From an uncultured Prevotellaceae bacterium (GTDB lineage: Bacteria > Bacteroidota > Bacteroidia > Bacteroidales > Muribaculaceae): a stretch of 64,000 bases of DNA. Numbering within the stretch: position 1 is the stretch's first letter; each line of letters starts with the position of its first letter. Position numbers and translations under genes: made by a program. The notes under the pieces were generated by a model. That model did not search any database. It saw only the letters and a list, made by a program, of their open reading frames with translations, and was not told the DNA's origin. The DNA lies in the NCBI GenBank assembly GCA_900318535.1, contig ONKU01000001.1:186001-250000 (forward strand). The letters run 5' to 3'. Shown here piece after piece: positions 53,711 through 62,844 of the stretch.

Positions 53711-55918
53711 TCAGTTCTTTTTCTCCTCGGCTGCGGGAGCGGGATTAACGGCAGCCTTGGCTGCAGCGATGGAATCCTGCTCGGCCTTGTACTGCTTGGC
53801 GGCCTCACTGCCCGGTTTCAGCCACGTGTCGAGCCAGCGGAAGAACTCACGTTGCCACAGGATGCTGTTCTGGGGTTTGAGAATCCAGTGGTTCTCGTCG
53901 GGGAAGAGCAGCAGACGTGCGGGCAAGCCCTTGATCTTGGCGGCATTGAATGCCTGGCAAGCCTGGGTGAAGACGATGCGGTAGTCGAGTTCACCAGCGG
54001 TGCACATGATGGGAGTATCCCAGTTCTGTACGTAGTTCTTGGGGTTGGCCTGGGTGTAGGAACGCTGAGCGGTAGCGTTGTTCTTCTCCCAGAACGGCCC
54101 ACCCAGATCCCACTGTACGAACCACATCTCCTCGGTCTCAAGGTACTGGGCCTCAAGGTTGAAGATACCAGCGTGAGCCAGGAAGCAAGCGAAACGCTTG
54201 TTGTGGTTACCAGCCAGGAAGTAAACCGAATAGCCACCGTAGCTGGCACCGACAGCACCAATGTGGTCACCATCGATGTAAGGCTCCTTCTTCATGTAAT
54301 CGACTGCTGCCAGGTAGTCACGCATGTTCTGGCCGCCGTAATCGCCACTGATCTGGGCATTCCACTCGGTGCCGAAGCCCGGCAGACCGCGACGGTTGGG
54401 CAGGATAACGATGTAGCCGTTGCTGGCCATGATGCGCATGTTCCAGCGATAGCTCCAGAACTGGCTCACAGGCGACTGGGGACCGCCCTCACAGAACAGG
54501 ATAGCGGGATACTTCTTGTTCGGGTCGAAGTTGGGCGGGTAGCATACCCAAGTAGTCATCAGCTTGCCGTCGGTGGTGGGCACCATGCGCTTCTCGATGC
54601 CGATGGGATCCACCTGAGCGAGCATCTCGTCGTTGACATGGGTGAGCTGAACGGGCTCCTTGCCCATCTGTACGCTATAGATCTCGTTGGGGGTCTGGTA
54701 GCTGTGCTGGCAAGTGATAACGGTCTCGTTGTCGGCAAATGCCAGACCATCGTAGTCACACACGCCCATGGCAATGGTATCCACCTTTTGGGTAGCCACA
54801 TCCATGCGGAAGATGGGCTGCACACCCTGGAACGGGCAGATGAAATAGATGGCCTTTTCGTCGGGCGACCAGGCGATAGCGTCAACGCTGTAGTCCCAAT
54901 TTGCGGTCAGGTCCTGCTTGTTGCCGTTCTCGTCCATGAAGAAGATGCGGTTCTTGTCGGCCTCATAGCCGTCGTGCTCCATCGAGAGCCAAGCCATCTG
55001 TCCCTTGCTGTTGATGATGGGATAAGTGTCATAACCCATCATGCCCTGGGTCAGGTTCTCGGCCTTGCCGGTCTCCAAGTCATACTTGTACAGGTCGCTA
55101 TTGGTCGAGAAGGCATAGTCCTTACCCGTTTTCTTGCGGCTGACGTACACGAGGCTCTTGCTGTCGGGTGTCCAAGCCAGCGACTCGATACCGCCCCAAG
55201 GCCTCATGGGCGACTCGTAAGGCTCACCCTCCAGGACGTCCTTCACGTTACCAGCCTTGCTGCCATCGAAGTCAGCAACAAAGGGGTGAGGAATAGCGGT
55301 TACCCACTCGTCCCAATGCTTGTACATCATGTCGTCATAGAGCTTGCCGGTGGTCTTATCCAGATCGGGATAAACATCCTGGACCGTTTGACCGAACTTC
55401 ACGGGAGAAATCATGACCACGCGCTTCTCATCGGGCGAGAACACGAATCCCTCGATACCCTCCTCGAGGTTGCTCACGCAGCTGCGTCCGCCGCCGTCGG
55501 CATTCATGGTCCAGAGCTGAGGCATCTTAGCCTCGCCATCCTCGGTGTAGATAAAGGCGATTTTCTTACCTCCATCGATCCACACATAGTTACTCTCACT
55601 GCGCGGAGTGTTGGTGATCTGGCGGGCGTTCTGGCCATCGATGTCCATTACCCACAGGTCGCAGTTACCCTTGTTGGCGGCGATATCATAATGGGTGACG
55701 CCGTAAAGGATCTTCTTGCCGTCGGGCGACACTTGCGGACCACCCACACGACCCAACAAATTAAGGAATTCGGGAGTAAACTCTTTCTTCTCCATCTTGG
55801 AAGTGGATTTTTCGGTGGCAGGAGCCTGACCAGGAGCCGCTTCCTGCTTGGAGCAGGTCGAAGAGGTCAACAGAGTCAAGACTGCAACCGACATTGCTGT
55901 AATTCTTGCTAATTTCAT
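53711..55918 (-). CDS. S9 family peptidase (dipeptidyl-peptidase V type)
   Basis: A 735-residue exported prolyl-oligopeptidase-family serine peptidase. Seen: an export signal ending TLLTSSTCSKQ, possibly a lipobox although Thr before the Cys is atypical; a beta-propeller (~45-450) of WD-like blades (YGVTHYDIAANKGNCDLWVMD, AWTPDSKSLVYVS); and the alpha/beta hydrolase domain with the nucleophile in GAVGASYGGYSVYF, the Asp region GELDYRI and the His in FPDENHWI. It acts on short peptides in the periplasm or at the surface, fitting asaccharolytic peptide use. A Lys/Ala-rich tail ends the protein. Confidence 0.94.
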   Translation of the reverse strand: MKLARITAMSVAVLTLLTSSTCSKQEAAPGQAPATEKSTSKMEKKEFTPEFLNLLGRVGGPQVSPDGKKILYGVTHYDIAANKGNCDLWVMDIDGQNARQITNTPRSESNYVWIDGGKKIAFIYTEDGEAKMPQLWTMNADGGGRSCVSNLEEGIEGFVFSPDEKRVVMISPVKFGQTVQDVYPDLDKTTGKLYDDMMYKHWDEWVTAIPHPFVADFDGSKAGNVKDVLEGEPYESPMRPWGGIESLAWTPDSKSLVYVSRKKTGKDYAFSTNSDLYKYDLETGKAENLTQGMMGYDTYPIINSKGQMAWLSMEHDGYEADKNRIFFMDENGNKQDLTANWDYSVDAIAWSPDEKAIYFICPFQGVQPIFRMDVATQKVDTIAMGVCDYDGLAFADNETVITCQHSYQTPNEIYSVQMGKEPVQLTHVNDEMLAQVDPIGIEKRMVPTTDGKLMTTWVCYPPNFDPNKKYPAILFCEGGPQSPVSQFWSYRWNMRIMASNGYIVILPNRRGLPGFGTEWNAQISGDYGGQNMRDYLAAVDYMKKEPYIDGDHIGAVGASYGGYSVYFLAGNHNKRFACFLAHAGIFNLEAQYLETEEMWFVQWDLGGPFWEKNNATAQRSYTQANPKNYVQNWDTPIMCTAGELDYRIVFTQACQAFNAAKIKGLPARLLLFPDENHWILKPQNSILWQREFFRWLDTWLKPGSEAAKQYKAEQDSIAAAKAAVNPAPAAEEKKN

Positions 55919-55977
55919 ACAATAAAAGTGTTACTGATGTTATAGTGGTTAAATTGGTTTTCAGACGTTTCAAACCG

Positions 55978-55985
55978 CAAATTTA
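55978..55985 (-). promoter_or_regulatory. Promoter box of S9 peptidase gene
   Basis: TAAATTTG on the minus strand, 59 bp before ATG 55918. Confidence 0.5.
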
Positions 55986-56080
55986 GGACTTTTCCGTTAC
56001 CGATGCAATATTTCGCGGCAAGTTTTTGTTTTACTTCATTTCATAGGGGTGAAAAGTTAGCTTTTATGGAATAAAAACTG

Positions 56081-56088
56081 TACCTTTG
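56081..56088 (+). promoter_or_regulatory. Promoter box of B3/B4-tsaC-thioredoxin unit
   Basis: TACCTTTG, 25 bp before ATG 56114. Confidence 0.5.
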
Positions 56089-56113
56089 CACCAATTTTCA
56101 AGAGACGATAGCA

Positions 56114-56794
56114 ATGATACAGGTAAAGATAGATCCAAGGATACTGCAGGCCTGCCCCGAGACCCGCATCGGTCTCATCCGCTCGACGGTAGTCAACGGA
56201 CCGACGTGCGATGCCCTGTGGGCCGAGATTGAGGCAGCTGCTCAGGAGATTAAGCAACGCTATGAGTTGCTCCAAATCAACCAGCGTCCCGCCATCGCCG
56301 GCACCCGTCACCTGTACAAGGCTCTGGGCAAGGACCCCAGCCGCTACCGTGTAGCCAGCGAGGCCCTGTGCCGCCGCATCATCCGCGGACTGGGCATCTA
56401 CCGGCTGACCACCCTCATCGACGTGGTAAATCTGGTATCCATCAAGAGCGGCTATGCCATCAGCGGGCTGGACGGTGACCGCATTGTGGGCGACACGCTC
56501 ACGATGAGCGTGGGAACAAGCGACGACGTGTATAACGGCATCGGGCGCGGTCAGCTCAACATCGAGGGCATGCCGGTCTATCGCGATGCCGCCGGTCCCA
56601 TCGCCACTCCCACGAGCGACGAGGAGCGCACCAAGTTCACCGACCAAACCGTCACCGCCCAGATCAATATCAACGCCTTTGCTCCCGAGATGCCTCTTGA
56701 AGAAGCCGTTGACTGGATGGCAGACCTGCTCAAGAAGTATGCCCACGCCACCAACGTGGAAACGGCAATCTACACACCCGACAGAAACAACTAA
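56114..56794 (+). CDS. B3/B4 tRNA-binding domain protein
   Basis: A 226-residue stand-alone B3/B4 domain protein (PF03483), like the editing domain of the phenylalanyl-tRNA synthetase beta chain; such proteins may hydrolyse mischarged tRNA or bind free amino acids. Seen: GTRHLYKALGKDPSRYR, RIIRGLGIYRLTTLIDVVN and YAISGLDGDRIVG, with LSMSVG-like TLTMSVGTSDD further on. Another gene for a tRNA-related enzyme (tsaC-like) follows 15 bp downstream, supporting a tRNA quality role, though this is inference. Confidence 0.88.
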   Translation: MIQVKIDPRILQACPETRIGLIRSTVVNGPTCDALWAEIEAAAQEIKQRYELLQINQRPAIAGTRHLYKALGKDPSRYRVASEALCRRIIRGLGIYRLTTLIDVVNLVSIKSGYAISGLDGDRIVGDTLTMSVGTSDDVYNGIGRGQLNIEGMPVYRDAAGPIATPTSDEERTKFTDQTVTAQININAFAPEMPLEEAVDWMADLLKKYAHATNVETAIYTPDRNN

Positions 56795-56809
56795 AACAAG
56801 AGACAAGAT

Positions 56810-57415
56810 ATGGAAGTACTTGAAATCTTAGAAAAGAATGTCAACCAGCGTTACATCGACCAGGTTGTGGAGACCCTGAAGGAGGGCGGACTCATCATCT
56901 ACCCTACCGACACGGTATATGCACTGGGTTGTGATGCGCTTAACAACCAAGCCATTGAACGCATCTGCTCCATGAAGGAGATGAAGTCGGCCAAGACCAA
57001 CCTGTCGATCATCTGTGATGATATCTCACAGGTTGCGCAGTACGCCAAATTTGACAACACACAGTTCAGGCTGATGAAGTCCAATCTGCCTGGCCCGTTC
57101 ACCTTCATCCTTCCCGCGCTGTCCAAGCTGCCCAAGGCGTTCAAGGGTCGCCGCACCGTTGGCATCCGCATTCCCGACAACGAGGTCGCACTGGCCATCG
57201 TGCGCACACTGGGTGGTCCCATCCTGACGACATCGGTACCTGGTGATGACGAGGATTACCGCTGCGAGCCGGGACTGATGGCCGAAGTATTTGAGTCCAA
57301 AGTGGATATCGTCATTGACTCGGGCCGTGGACAGCTGCTGCCCTCAACCATCGTGGACTGCACGGGCAGCGAACCCGAGATTACCCGTCTGGGCAAAGGG
57401 AAACTCATCAGTTAA
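56810..57415 (+). CDS. L-threonylcarbamoyladenylate synthase (YrdC/Sua5/YciO family)
   Basis: A 201-residue protein of the Sua5/YciO/YrdC family; the characterised members make threonylcarbamoyl-AMP for the universal t6A37 tRNA modification. Seen: GLIIYPTDTVYALGCDA near the N-terminus, the KEMKSAKTNLSIIC nucleotide-binding stretch, GPFTFILPALSKLP and VGIRIPDNEVALAIV, closing with PSTIVDCTG. It lacks the C-terminal Sua5 domain. YciO-like members may not be the main t6A enzyme, so the symbol tsaC is left open. It is co-transcribed with the B3/B4 gene. Confidence 0.9.
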   Translation: MEVLEILEKNVNQRYIDQVVETLKEGGLIIYPTDTVYALGCDALNNQAIERICSMKEMKSAKTNLSIICDDISQVAQYAKFDNTQFRLMKSNLPGPFTFILPALSKLPKAFKGRRTVGIRIPDNEVALAIVRTLGGPILTTSVPGDDEDYRCEPGLMAEVFESKVDIVIDSGRGQLLPSTIVDCTGSEPEITRLGKGKLIS

Positions 57416-57450
57416 CTAACAAAAGACAATCGATTTATAATTTACTGAGA

Positions 57451-57909
57451 ATGAAGAAGTTTTTATTCATCATAGCTGCTGTGATGATGCTCACGGCCTG
57501 CAACAACAAGGCCGGGCAGCAGAACGGCGTTAACGGAACCGAGGAAACGGCACAGACCGAAATGCCAGCTACCAACCCCAACGACGAGGGTCAGGGCGAA
57601 TGGAGCAAACAGACCACTCTCATGGGTTCAAAACCCATGGTCATCGACTTTTTCGCCACCTGGTGCGGCCCATGCAAGCAACTGGCTCCCATCCTGGACG
57701 AAATTGAACAGCGCCACAAGGGCGATGTCATCTTCCAGCGCATCGATGTTGACCAGGAGCCCGAGCTGGCCCAGGAATTCCGCATCGAGTCTATTCCGAC
57801 GCTGATGTTCGTCACCCCCAAGGGAGAGTATCAGACCCTGATCGGCCTGCAAGAAGCCGCAGTTATCGAAGCAAAAATCGCCGAGCTGCTCACCCGAAGC
57901 GCGAAGTAA
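57451..57909 (+). CDS. Thioredoxin-fold lipoprotein
   Basis: A 152-residue lipoprotein with a lipobox (MMLTAC, Cys 16-18 region), a Glu/Gln/Pro-rich linker (~20-48), and a thioredoxin domain with the active site WCGPCK, FFATWCGPCKQLAP, and the cis-proline region IESIPTLMF. It is predicted to be anchored in the periplasm, either side of the envelope, and to reduce or exchange disulfides there. It is last in the B3/B4-tsaC-type unit and is followed by a small hairpin before the lipid A operon. Confidence 0.92.
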   Translation: MKKFLFIIAAVMMLTACNNKAGQQNGVNGTEETAQTEMPATNPNDEGQGEWSKQTTLMGSKPMVIDFFATWCGPCKQLAPILDEIEQRHKGDVIFQRIDVDQEPELAQEFRIESIPTLMFVTPKGEYQTLIGLQEAAVIEAKIAELLTRSAK

Positions 57910-57925
57910 GACCAAAAGCAGGACG

Positions 57926-57950
57926 AAAAGGCCACATTATTGTCCTTTTT
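57926..57950 (+). terminator. Weak terminator after thioredoxin gene
   Basis: AAAAGG and CCTTTT around a 12-base loop, followed by T. Confidence 0.45.
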
Positions 57951-57955
57951 CACAC

Positions 57956-58014
57956 ATCACGTCTTATAGATAACGTGATAAAGTTGTGATATTCTGATTT
58001 TTTTGCGAACTTTG
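57956..58014 (+). promoter_or_regulatory. Promoter region of lipid A operon
   Basis: TTG (57984-57986), a 20-bp spacer and GAACTTTG (58007-58014), one base from the TAnnTTTG consensus. Just upstream is an inverted repeat ATCACGT (57956-57962) / ACGTGAT (57973-57979), a possible regulator site. A 46-base leader precedes lpxD. Confidence 0.5.
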
Positions 58015-58060
58015 CAGCCGTTTTTGAAAGATAGAGACTAGTCAATATATAACTACATCA

Positions 58061-59083
58061 ATGGAAATTACTGCACAACAACTTGCAGCAATGGTTAACG
58101 GCACAGTCGATGGTGACGCATCGACGGTGATTAACAACTATGCAAAGATAGAAGAGGCAACACCAGGCTGCCTGACGTTCCTGGCCAATCCCAAATACAC
58201 GCATTTCATCTACACGACCCAGGCCTCGGCTGTGCTGGTCAACAAGGACTTCCAACCCGAGCAGGAGGTCAAGGCGACACTCATCCGCGTTGACGACCCC
58301 TACAAGACACTGGCAGACCTGTTGAACTTTGTGAACAGCCAGCGTCCCGAGAAACGCGGCATTGAGCAGCCCATCCATGTGGGCCAGGGCACTTCCCTGC
58401 CTGATGATGTATATGTGGGCGCATTTGCCTACATTGGCGACGGTGTGACCATCGGCAAGAATGTCAAGATCTACCCCCAGGTGTACGTGGGTGACGGCGT
58501 GACCATCGGTGACAATGTGATCCTGTACCCGGGCGTGAAGATTTACCACGGCTGCCGCATCGGCAACCGCTGCATTGTGCAGGGCGGCGCCATCATCGGC
58601 GGTGACGGCTTTGGCTTCGCGCCCAAGGAGGACGGCACCTACGAGAAGATTTCTCAGGTAGGCATCGTCATTCTTGAGGACGACGTCGAAATCGGCGCCA
58701 ACACGACCATCGACCGCGCTACCATGGGTGCTACCGTGGTAAAGAAGGGCGCCAAGCTCGATAACCTGATCCAGATTGCCCACAACGTCGAAGTGGGCGA
58801 AAGCACCGTCATGGCAGCCCAAGTGGGCGTTGCCGGATCCACCAAGATCGGCAAATACAACATGGTGGGCGGCCAGGTGGGCTTTGCCGGACACATCACC
58901 GTGGGAGACAAGAACGGCATCGGCGCTCAGACCGGTGTTGACAACAGCATCGGCAGCAACGGCAAGTGGCTGGGAGCCCCCGTACAGCCGGCTATGGAAT
59001 TTGCGCGCCAGACGGTTTATCTGAAACGCCTGGGCGAAATGTACAACGACATCAAGGACCTGAAGAAGAAAATCAACAACTAG
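58061..59083 (+). CDS. lpxD: UDP-3-O-acylglucosamine N-acyltransferase
   Basis: Adds the amide-linked hydroxyacyl chain in lipid A synthesis (third committed step). The product is 340 residues. Seen: the N-terminal uridine-binding domain (~1-100, [18 protein letters not shown]), the left-handed beta helix of hexapeptide repeats ([22 protein letters not shown]), the catalytic His in [12 protein letters not shown], and a helical C-terminal tail ([18 protein letters not shown]). It is first in the operon lpxD-lpxC/fabZ-lpxA. Confidence 0.97.
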   Translation: MEITAQQLAAMVNGTVDGDASTVINNYAKIEEATPGCLTFLANPKYTHFIYTTQASAVLVNKDFQPEQEVKATLIRVDDPYKTLADLLNFVNSQRPEKRGIEQPIHVGQGTSLPDDVYVGAFAYIGDGVTIGKNVKIYPQVYVGDGVTIGDNVILYPGVKIYHGCRIGNRCIVQGGAIIGGDGFGFAPKEDGTYEKISQVGIVILEDDVEIGANTTIDRATMGATVVKKGAKLDNLIQIAHNVEVGESTVMAAQVGVAGSTKIGKYNMVGGQVGFAGHITVGDKNGIGAQTGVDNSIGSNGKWLGAPVQPAMEFARQTVYLKRLGEMYNDIKDLKKKINN

Positions 59084-59105
59084 GCATTAGTTGTAAACTG
59101 ACATC

Positions 59106-60500
59106 ATGAAACAGAAGACGTTAAAGAATGCCTTTACAGTCACAGGCAAAGGACTGCATACGGGCCAAATGTCAACAGCGACGTTCAAGCCTGCCGATGT
59201 GAACACCGGTTATGTGTTTAAGCGCATGGACCTTGAAGGCCAACCTACCATCCAAGCACTGGCCGAGCACGTCATCGAGACCACGCGCGGTACCGTCATT
59301 GCCAACAAGAGCAACAAGGAGGCTCGCGTGAGCACCATTGAGCACGCCATGGCCGCCCTGTATGCTGCCGGCATTGACAACTGCCTGATCGAGGTGAATT
59401 GCGGCGAGGTGCCCATCCTTGACGGCAGCGCCATCATCTGGTGCAAGGAAATCGAGAAAGCCGGCATCGTCGAGCAGGAGGCCGAAAAAGAGTTCTACGT
59501 CGTGAAGCAGCGCATCAAGGTCGTTGACAAAGAGACAGGTTCTTCGCTTATCGTGCTTCCTGACGATGAACTGTCGATAGACTGCATGATCGAGTTTGAC
59601 TCGCCTGTGCTGGGCAATCAGTTCGCTTCGCTGACCGACATCCGCCAGTTCAAGCAGGAGATTGCCGCCAGCCGCACGTTTGTGTTCGTTCGCGAGGTGC
59701 TGCCGCTCATCCAGCTCAACCTCATCAAGGGCGGTGACCTCGACAACGCAATCGTCATCTATGACTCCCCCATGAAGCAGGAGGATCTGGACCACATGGC
59801 CGACGTGATGAAGGTGCCCCACAAACCCGCTACCGAGTTAGGCTACCTCAACAACAAGCCCTTGGCATTCAAGAACGAACCCGCACGCCACAAACTGCTG
59901 GACGTGCTGGGCGACCTGGCATTGATAGGCCGTCCGTTGAAGGGCCGCATCGTCGCAACCCGTCCGGGCCACACCATCAACACCCAGTTGTCCAAGAAAA
60001 TACGTCAAGAATTGCGTTACCAGAACGTTCAGGCCCCGATTTACGACCCGAACAAGGAACCGCTCTACGACATCAACCAGATACGCGCCATGTTGCCTCA
60101 CCGCTACCCCATGCTCCTGGTTGACAAAATCATCGAGAAGGGCAAAAAGCATGTAGTGGGCATCAAGAATGTCACGGCCAACGAGCCGTTCTTCCAGGGA
60201 CACTTCCCTGACGAACCCATCATGCCTGGCGTGCTGCAAGTTGAGGCTATGGCCCAAGTGGGCGGCATTCTGGTACTGAGCAGCGTTGAAGATCCCGAGA
60301 ACTACTCGACCTACTTCCTGAAGATTGACAACGTCAAGTTCCGCCACAAGGTCGTTCCCGGCGACACGCTCATCTTCCACCTGTCACTGATGACCCCAAT
60401 CCGCCGCGGCACTGCGGTGATGAAGGGCTACGCCTTTGTGGGCGAGAAGATTGTCACCGAGGCCGAATTCATGGCGCAGATTGTCAAGAATCCTGACTAG
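59106..60500 (+). CDS. lpxC/fabZ: Bifunctional LpxC-FabZ
   Basis: A 464-residue fusion. Residues 1-~310 are UDP-3-O-acyl-N-acetylglucosamine deacetylase (zinc-dependent, committed step of lipid A synthesis), with the first zinc His in VSTIEHAMAALYA and the HxxxD pair in ARHKLLDVLGDLAL. Residues ~320-464 are 3-hydroxyacyl-ACP dehydratase FabZ, with MLPHRYPMLLVDKI (catalytic His) and GHFPDEPIMPGVLQVEAMAQ (catalytic Glu). This fusion is characteristic of Bacteroidetes and puts lipid A and fatty acid chain supply on one polypeptide. Confidence 0.97.
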   Translation: MKQKTLKNAFTVTGKGLHTGQMSTATFKPADVNTGYVFKRMDLEGQPTIQALAEHVIETTRGTVIANKSNKEARVSTIEHAMAALYAAGIDNCLIEVNCGEVPILDGSAIIWCKEIEKAGIVEQEAEKEFYVVKQRIKVVDKETGSSLIVLPDDELSIDCMIEFDSPVLGNQFASLTDIRQFKQEIAASRTFVFVREVLPLIQLNLIKGGDLDNAIVIYDSPMKQEDLDHMADVMKVPHKPATELGYLNNKPLAFKNEPARHKLLDVLGDLALIGRPLKGRIVATRPGHTINTQLSKKIRQELRYQNVQAPIYDPNKEPLYDINQIRAMLPHRYPMLLVDKIIEKGKKHVVGIKNVTANEPFFQGHFPDEPIMPGVLQVEAMAQVGGILVLSSVEDPENYSTYFLKIDNVKFRHKVVPGDTLIFHLSLMTPIRRGTAVMKGYAFVGEKIVTEAEFMAQIVKNPD

Positions 60501-60561
60501 GTGTTAGGCTTTAGGTGTAATTAAGAAATCAATAATCAATAACAGAGACAATAAACAGGAT

Positions 60562-61335
60562 ATGGATATCCATCAGTTTGCCGTCGTCCACCCCGACGCT
60601 AAAATTGGGGAAAATGTGAAAATCGGTCCCTTTGTGACCATCGATGCCAATGTGGAAATCGGTGACGGCACCATCATTGACAGCGGAGCTGTTGTGCGCA
60701 GTGGTGCGCGCATCGGCAAGAACTGCCACATTCACGCCAATGCCGTGGTTGGCGACATCCCTCAGGACCTCAAGTTCCAGGGCGAGGACACCGTTGCCAT
60801 CATCGGCGACAACACCGTCATCCGCGAGTTTGTCACCATCCATCGCGGCACTGCATCACGCGGCAAGACCGTTGTGGGCAACAACTGCCTGATCATGGCC
60901 TATTGCCATGTGGCACACGACTGCATTGTTGGCAACCACGTCATCATGTCCAACTCGGCACAACTGGCCGGAGAGGTCGAGGTAGGAGATTGGGCCATCA
61001 TCGGTGGCGGAGCCCTCGTGCACCAGTTCACGCTCATCGGCTGTCATGTCATGATTCAGGGTGGCGCCCTGGTCAACAAGGACATCCCTCCCTATTGCAT
61101 GGCTGCCCGCTACCCCATCGCCTATGAGGGCGTGAACAAGGTGGGTCTGCATCGTCGCGGCTACAGCAGTGAGCAAATTGATGCCATCGCCGACGTTTAC
61201 CGAACCATCTATGACTCGGGCCTGAACGTCACCCAGTCGCTGGAAGAGGCTGCCAAGCTGCCCGCCAGTGCAGAGCGCGACATCGTCATCGACTTCGTGC
61301 GTGCCAGCAAGCGCGGCATCGTGCGCAAGCCGTAA
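60562..61335 (+). CDS. lpxA: UDP-N-acetylglucosamine acyltransferase
   Basis: First step of lipid A synthesis: transfers the 3-O-hydroxyacyl chain from ACP to UDP-GlcNAc. The product is 257 residues, the standard length. Seen: hexapeptide beta-helix repeats from the N-terminus (AKIGENVKIGPFVTIDANVEIG), the region with the catalytic His (YCHVAHDCIVGNHV), and the LpxA C-terminal helical domain (KVGLHRRGYSSEQIDAIADVY). It lies 61 bp after lpxC-fabZ and is last in the operon. Confidence 0.97.
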   Translation: MDIHQFAVVHPDAKIGENVKIGPFVTIDANVEIGDGTIIDSGAVVRSGARIGKNCHIHANAVVGDIPQDLKFQGEDTVAIIGDNTVIREFVTIHRGTASRGKTVVGNNCLIMAYCHVAHDCIVGNHVIMSNSAQLAGEVEVGDWAIIGGGALVHQFTLIGCHVMIQGGALVNKDIPPYCMAARYPIAYEGVNKVGLHRRGYSSEQIDAIADVYRTIYDSGLNVTQSLEEAAKLPASAERDIVIDFVRASKRGIVRKP

Positions 61336-61343
61336 TGGTTTAT

Positions 61344-61371
61344 TCAGTTCCTGATCATAATCAGGAACTGA
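61344..61371. terminator. Hairpin after lpxA
   Basis: A perfect 12-bp stem (TCAGTTCCTGAT and complement) with loop CATA. It lacks a T run, so it may instead protect the transcript end. Confidence 0.55.
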
Positions 61372-61372
61372 A

Positions 61373-61400
61373 GTTTAGAGTTTAGGGTTTAGAGTTTAGA
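61373..61400. repeat. GTTTAGA 7-bp tandem repeat
   Basis: Four 7-bp units: GTTTAGA, GTTTAGG, GTTTAGA, GTTTAGA, between two hairpins in the gap after lpxA. Confidence 0.7.
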
Positions 61401-61402
61401 GG

Positions 61403-61442
61403 AACGAGGTCGTGGCGAGAATACTCACCACGACCTCGTTTT
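61403..61442 (+). terminator. Terminator, lpxA operon
   Basis: A perfect 13-bp stem (AACGAGGTCGTGG and complement; 61403-61415 with 61428-61440), 12-base loop, then TTTT. Confidence 0.75.
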
Positions 61443-61459
61443 GTATATCCCGATATCCT

Positions 61460-62704
61460 TTACCGCGCTGATTCGATGGCTTGCAGCTTGTCGGCCTCGC
61501 CCAATTTGTAGTAGATGTCCCGCAGGGCGTTAACCAGGTCTTGATTACGAGGATTGATCGCATAGGATTTCTCCAGATAGGGTAAAGCCTCGCGGTACAT
61601 GGGATTGACCAGATCGGCCAGCTTCTTGCCATACAAATGGCTGTTCATGCGTGTCTCCATCGCCTTGTTGTAGAAATAGCGCCCCACGTTGAACAGTCCA
61701 CTGGCATTGCTGTCGTTGAGTTCAATGCAACGCTGGTAATAAGGAAATGCGTTATAAATGTTTTCCTTGCTTTCTATCACAAGTCCTTTGAGGTTAAGCA
61801 ATTCGTCATCGTTGGGATTGGCTTCCAACGCATCATCGAGCAGATCATTAGCTCCGGAATAGTCCTCACGGGCTATAAAGTCGTTGATCAGGATGCGGAT
61901 GTATTGCGGATCGCTGGTACCGAACTTGAGGAACGCCTCCCATGCCAGTTTCACCACTTCTCGCTCATTGCCCAAGTCGCTGAGGCACACCAGCGCATAG
62001 TCATAGGCCTCCTTGCGGTTGTAGCCCGAGTGGCGCGCTATGCTGAACAGGCGCACGGCATCGATGGTGTCGGTCTTTTGCCAAGCGGCAATGCCCTGGT
62101 AATACCTTACCTCGGCAACGATGCTATCGGGCTTGATCCAACGCGGGTCATCGCTGCGAGTCGCCATTTGGCAATAATTATCCCATGCCTGATAAGCACC
62201 GTCCCAATCCTTGGCATTGTAGAGTTCACTGCCCACAAAGCGGAAATTGTCATGATGATCGACAAGACGGTTGACCACGTCCTTGCTGAATTTTGTCTTG
62301 AACTTGGGACGCTTGGTCTTCTTGTCGATGACAGGTTCGCCTTTCTTATCCTGAATGAAGGTCGTATCGAGCTTGAGTGCCATGAGACCGTATTCATAGG
62401 CATCAATCAGCGTGTGCCCCATTGCCTTGACGTCAATCTTCTTACCCACGCGGCGGTTGTCCATGTATTTATCGAACTGCTCAGCCTTGATGCGGCTTGC
62501 CAGCGCCCAGGTTTCGGCCTGATCGCGCGTTTCCTCATTGGTGAGTGCCGGTTTGAGCCTGTTAAATGCCTTGTTGTAGCTGTCCACTGTCATTGTCAAG
62601 CCAGTGATATCTTTCTTGGCCTGACTGATTAAAAGATGTTGCCCCCATGCGCCGAGCGGCAGCATGACGGCAGTCATCAGCAATATGATGGTAAACTTCT
62701 TCAC
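61460..62704 (-). CDS. Exported TPR protein
   Basis: A 414-residue exported protein with tetratricopeptide repeats. Seen: a signal peptide (KKFTIILLMTAVMLPLGAWGQ), a middle region (SELYNAKDWDGAYQAWDNYC), and TPR-like helices in the second half (AFPYYQRCIELNDSNASGLFNVG; ALPYLEKSYAINPRNQDLVNAL). The start codon is GTG, chosen because it gives the signal peptide. It is paralogous to the next gene (shared K-x-K-T-K-x-SK region before the first repeats). Probable periplasmic scaffold; function unknown. Confidence 0.85.
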   Translation of the reverse strand: MKKFTIILLMTAVMLPLGAWGQHLLISQAKKDITGLTMTVDSYNKAFNRLKPALTNEETRDQAETWALASRIKAEQFDKYMDNRRVGKKIDVKAMGHTLIDAYEYGLMALKLDTTFIQDKKGEPVIDKKTKRPKFKTKFSKDVVNRLVDHHDNFRFVGSELYNAKDWDGAYQAWDNYCQMATRSDDPRWIKPDSIVAEVRYYQGIAAWQKTDTIDAVRLFSIARHSGYNRKEAYDYALVCLSDLGNEREVVKLAWEAFLKFGTSDPQYIRILINDFIAREDYSGANDLLDDALEANPNDDELLNLKGLVIESKENIYNAFPYYQRCIELNDSNASGLFNVGRYFYNKAMETRMNSHLYGKKLADLVNPMYREALPYLEKSYAINPRNQDLVNALRDIYYKLGEADKLQAIESAR

Positions 62705-62735
62705 GATAGTATTATTCCCTATTTAAAAACCGCTG

Positions 62736-62743
62736 CAAAATTA
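62736..62743 (-). promoter_or_regulatory. Promoter box of first TPR gene
   Basis: TAATTTTG on the minus strand, 31 bp before the GTG start at 62704; implies independent transcription from the second TPR gene. Confidence 0.5.
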
Positions 62744-62844
62744 GTGCTTTTTCCAATACTGTGCAACGGGGGACAAAACAGCAGGCGGTGAAAGAGCACG
62801 TTTGCCCTCACCGCCCGCGGTATAGTTGGTTGAATCCGTGCGAA

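Noticed and set aside
53852-55912. A 686-codon open frame running antisense to the S9 peptidase gene
   Set aside because: It is the shadow of a GC-rich coding frame on the other strand; it has no family motifs, signal or promoter, and the sense frame is a clear peptidase.
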